From assembly GCA_044353195.1 (NCBI GenBank), contig JBILCJ010000097.1, positions 1 to 7,974 on the forward strand: a stretch of 7,974 bases of DNA, read 5' to 3'. Below, piece by piece: positions 5,173 to 7,974 of this stretch. A program made the position numbers and the translations under genes. Within the stretch, counting starts at the first letter, position 1. Each line of letters starts with the position of its first letter. The notes below the pieces were generated by a model. It ran no database searches. It had not been told where the DNA came from and worked only from the letters and a program-made list of their open reading frames with translations. This stretch comes from UBA4416 sp044353195. Its GTDB lineage: Bacteria > Bacteroidota > Bacteroidia > B-17B0 > Aurantibacillaceae.

Positions 5173-7974
5173 GCTTCTCAATTTTTTCCGCTTTTTTATT
5201 ATCACTTGTAACAACAGAAACTCTATAAATATAAACACCTCTTGCTAATTTATCTCCAAAATCATCTTTTCCATCCCATTCAATCCCATCAAAACGAAAT
5301 CCTTCGTTATTTATTGTTTGATGAATTGATTTTACTGACTTGCCTGATATGGTATAGATTTGAATTAGCACCTTTAGTGATACGCAACATTGATTATGTT
5401 CGATGAAAAATTTTGTTTTTGTTGTAAATGGATTTGGATAATTTAAGATGTGACTTAACGCTAAGTTGGCTTCTTTCGCAACAATAAAATCAGTGTATGC
5501 TGTTGAAGAATTATTTTGAACGTCCCATACTTTTAAGCTTAATTGATGTTTCCCTTCCGCTAAAGTATTTAATCCATATCTTATTTTTCCTGATTGATAA
5601 GTGTTTAAGTTGGCAACGTAATAGTCATTCAAAACAATAGGATTACTTGATTTTTCATCTAAAATAGCAACCACATCGTGACCAATACCATTTCCTACTG
5701 TATTAATTCCGCTAGAATCTGTTATTAACGCAAATATTTTAGGCGTTTCATTTGTTGTACCACCTGTTACAAATTTCTCATCATTTAAGAATAATTTTAT
5801 TTCAGGCCCTTTATTATCAACAAAAGCATTTGTTTCCGAACCACCTACTACAATTTTATCGTAATAGCCATTTGCATCCGTTATTCCATTATGAGCATAA
5901 TAGGTTATTTTACCTTTCCCAAAGCTATAGGAAATGTCTTTTGGAACTAAAAATGAAAATGAAAACTCTCCGTTATTAACAGTGGATTTTCCTTTATAAA
6001 TAATGTTTTTTTGTAATTTAAAAGTATCTACCAACGAGCCTTGAGGATTTGGTGGATTGGGATCGTTTGCAAGAGTTACAAGTTTTATTTCTTTATCGAA
6101 AACTGTTGGGAAAACAACCCCATTAAAATTAGTTAATTTGTTTCCGAATTTATCACCAACAAAACCTGTTATGGTCATTTTCTTTAAAGCTTTTAAAGTG
6201 TCGCTTGATGTAATATTTAGTGTTTGTGAATTAATACTTGTTGTAAAAACTTTTTGTTCGGGGTATGCTAATTTTAATGCGGGATCACCTAAAATAACAA
6301 AGTTCATATACTGTCTGTTGAAACCAATATCTCTTTTAGTTAAACGGTATAAGTCGCCTAGGTGTGGCATTTCCCCATTTGTCATTGGAGTTAATGCATG
6401 ACTGTAAAAGGCTGTATTTAGAGCAAAGTTTAATCCCGAGAAGGCTAACCTAACGGTTGTCATTAACCCAACAGCCCCGCCATTTGGATTTAATAAACAA
6501 TATTCTCCAGCAGAAGTTCTATCTGGATCATCAAATCTACTAAATTCACAGGTCGCCGTCATCATTAATGGTAAATTATTGATGTTTTTCCAATCCAGTA
6601 TTTGTGGCACCTCAATAAAACGTTCAGCACCCAAACCTAATTCTCCACCATGACCTGTGTAGTTCCAAATTAAAGAACCTTTTTCGAAGCTTCTGTTTAT
6701 ATCGTTTACAACATCCGGATACCTATCACCTCCCGGTGTTGAGAATTGTGAATAAGAATCTGCATGAATTTTATTCACATTGTAATTTTTGTGATTATTG
6801 TAAACAGTATTCGCAAGCGCATCAGATTGATTGAAGTGTTCGTTATTATCCTCATCATCAGACACAAAAGTTACCCAATTTCTCCAATCTCCTTGAGGAT
6901 AGTTTGTTGAATTAGCATCGCAAGAGGTTTCTTCAGTTTTTGGATCGAAACTAAAGTTACGTTTATAATATTGTTCAATTTTAGTAGTAACTGCATCTGC
7001 TTCATTTTTAGACTTAACCGGAAACCGCCCAACCCCAATATCAGGTAAATCACCTGACACTAAATCTCCTTCGCCGTTATCCATCATAGCGAAGTAATCA
7101 TCTGTCACAAATGAATCGGTGTAAGATGTTGAGTTAAATGTTTGGTAGGTTGGTATCATAGCTGAATTTCCTGAAGAAGAAATCTCTCTATTTTTATATG
7201 AACCATCACCTAACAGCAATAAATACTTCGTTGCTTTAGTTGGATCAGTGGGCTTAAAATACAACATTTTCACAAATTCTCTGATCGCACCAATATCGGG
7301 TGTTCCTGAAGAGAATTCGTTATACACTTCTGTTGTTGTAACTACAGCATATGTTAATGAATCGTAATCACTGTGTAGTTTAGCCAAGCGATAGGCGTTA
7401 TCTAAAAATAAGGGATGGGTTACAATCACATAATCTGCTTGTAATATTCCATGTAAATTTTGATTTTTAATTAAACCAATAGCTGTAGGTGTAAAAGCTA
7501 TAGTTTCATTAAATATGACGTATTCATTAAGAGAATCAGACTTACTAATATATTCAAAATTAGTAGCAGAGGTAATGGTGTATAATTGATTTTTTACATT
7601 TAACGGATTAGTAACGTCCCATATTAAAGGAAATGAGGATGCATTATTGGTTAGCATATATTTTGCGTAAGTACCCGAACCGCCAATTACTCGTTTGTCT
7701 CTGAATGTAAATTGACTTGAGTTGAATGTTAAATTACGCCTAGCATTAATTTCAACATAATCTAACCATCCAATTGCGCTACTTGTTTGTTTTGACACAT
7801 TGATATTTAAGAAATTAGATGTTAATATTCCACCAGTTTGATTTTGGCCAGGAAATCCTAAGTCAGATATATAGTACAATAAATTTGTAGGAGCACAAGA
7901 AATATTGAATGATTTTGAAGCAAATGAAACCAAGTAGTTTGAGGGTACATCACATCTCGAAAGTACACGTGATT
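5156..7974 (-). CDS. porU: T9SS gingipain-like C25 sortase PorU (5' partial)
   Basis: The frame stays open to the right edge, so the N-terminus is missing; 938 residues are visible, counted here from the first full codon (7972). PorU is the cell-surface peptidase that cuts the C-terminal domain from T9SS cargo and joins the cargo to A-LPS. Residues about 180-575 are the C25 (gingipain-type) peptidase domain: LLLLGDGS, SFVTDDYF, DIGVGRFPV, then catalytic H441 in NYTGHGGE (codon 6652-6650) and catalytic C475 in TATCEFSR (6550-6548), 34 residues apart as in gingipains (33 in RgpB). Beta-sandwich regions follow, and residues about 843-938 form a T9SS C-terminal domain starting NYPNPFT with IYTISGK, GVYIYR and a terminal KLVILN. 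Full-length homologues are about 1,150-1,250 residues, so some 200-300 are outside. A TTG at 7933 is not the start, because homologous sequence continues upstream. It heads an apparent porU-porV operon. Confidence 0.95.
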   Translation of the reverse strand, partial: SRVLSRCDVPSNYLVSFASKSFNISCAPTNLLYYISDLGFPGQNQTGGILTSNFLNINVSKQTSSAIGWLDYVEINARRNLTFNSSQFTFRDKRVIGGSGTYAKYMLTNNASSFPLIWDVTNPLNVKNQLYTITSATNFEYISKSDSLNEYVIFNETIAFTPTAIGLIKNQNLHGILQADYVIVTHPLFLDNAYRLAKLHSDYDSLTYAVVTTTEVYNEFSSGTPDIGAIREFVKMLYFKPTDPTKATKYLLLLGDGSYKNREISSSGNSAMIPTYQTFNSTSYTDSFVTDDYFAMMDNGEGDLVSGDLPDIGVGRFPVKSKNEADAVTTKIEQYYKRNFSFDPKTEETSCDANSTNYPQGDWRNWVTFVSDDEDNNEHFNQSDALANTVYNNHKNYNVNKIHADSYSQFSTPGGDRYPDVVNDINRSFEKGSLIWNYTGHGGELGLGAERFIEVPQILDWKNINNLPLMMTATCEFSRFDDPDRTSAGEYCLLNPNGGAVGLMTTVRLAFSGLNFALNTAFYSHALTPMTNGEMPHLGDLYRLTKRDIGFNRQYMNFVILGDPALKLAYPEQKVFTTSINSQTLNITSSDTLKALKKMTITGFVGDKFGNKLTNFNGVVFPTVFDKEIKLVTLANDPNPPNPQGSLVDTFKLQKNIIYKGKSTVNNGEFSFSFLVPKDISYSFGKGKITYYAHNGITDANGYYDKIVVGGSETNAFVDNKGPEIKLFLNDEKFVTGGTTNETPKIFALITDSSGINTVGNGIGHDVVAILDEKSSNPIVLNDYYVANLNTYQSGKIRYGLNTLAEGKHQLSLKVWDVQNNSSTAYTDFIVAKEANLALSHILNYPNPFTTKTKFFIEHNQCCVSLKVLIQIYTISGKSVKSIHQTINNEGFRFDGIEWDGKDDFGDKLARGVYIYRVSVVTSDNKKAEKIEKLVILN

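Noticed and set aside
5752..6401. Plus-strand open frames at 5752-5979 and 6057-6401
   Set aside because: Antisense to the PorU beta-sandwich region; biased composition and no domain resemblance.
6871..7053. Second minus-strand frame inside porU
   Set aside because: Out-of-frame shadow of the C25 domain coding sequence, which is uninterrupted, so there is no frameshift to explain.
7931..7933. TTG at 7933 as the start of porU
   Set aside because: The frame is open to the window edge with no stop, and PorU homologues have a long N-terminal region before this point; the gene is simply cut by the window.

Overview
The window looks like chromosomal DNA of a member of the Bacteroidota. It is AT-rich, ribosome-binding sites of the Shine-Dalgarno type are not evident, and several candidate promoters fit the Bacteroidota form (TTTG or TTG, about 17-20 nt, then TAnnTTTG). 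It also encodes two core parts of the type IX secretion system (T9SS), which is confined to that lineage. The genus cannot be fixed from this stretch.

Layout from left to right. (1) Bases 1-751, plus strand: the last codons of what is probably a LytS-type sensor histidine kinase, overlapping by 8 nt a complete LytTR-family response regulator. (2) Bases 778-1565, minus strand: a compact SET-domain protein-lysine methyltransferase homologue and, upstream of it, a small exported protein in which nearly half of the mature residues are Lys or Arg. (3) Bases 1646-3865, plus strand: bioB (biotin synthase) behind a good Bacteroidota promoter, a strong intrinsic terminator, then bioF (8-amino-7-oxononanoate synthase). 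(4) Bases 3877-7974, minus strand: porV and, upstream of it, porU, whose 5' end lies beyond the window.

How the genes work together. PorU and PorV belong to the T9SS attachment complex: PorV is the outer-membrane barrel that receives cargo from the SprA/Sov translocon, and PorU is the C25-family cysteine peptidase/sortase that removes the C-terminal sorting domain of cargo and attaches it to the cell surface. BioF makes the 8-amino-7-oxononanoate precursor and BioB carries out the last step of biotin synthesis; the middle steps (BioA, BioD) are not here. The LytTR regulator and its kinase form a two-component pair with no visible target in the window.

Most of the window is ordinary core genome. 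Points worth a second look are the strong terminator between bioB and bioF with no clear bioF promoter, a candidate porV promoter inside the 3' end of porU, the Lys/Arg-rich exported protein beside a SET methyltransferase homologue, and a likely leaderless start for that SET gene. I found no CRISPR array, insertion sequence, tRNA, rRNA or clearly novel multi-gene system.
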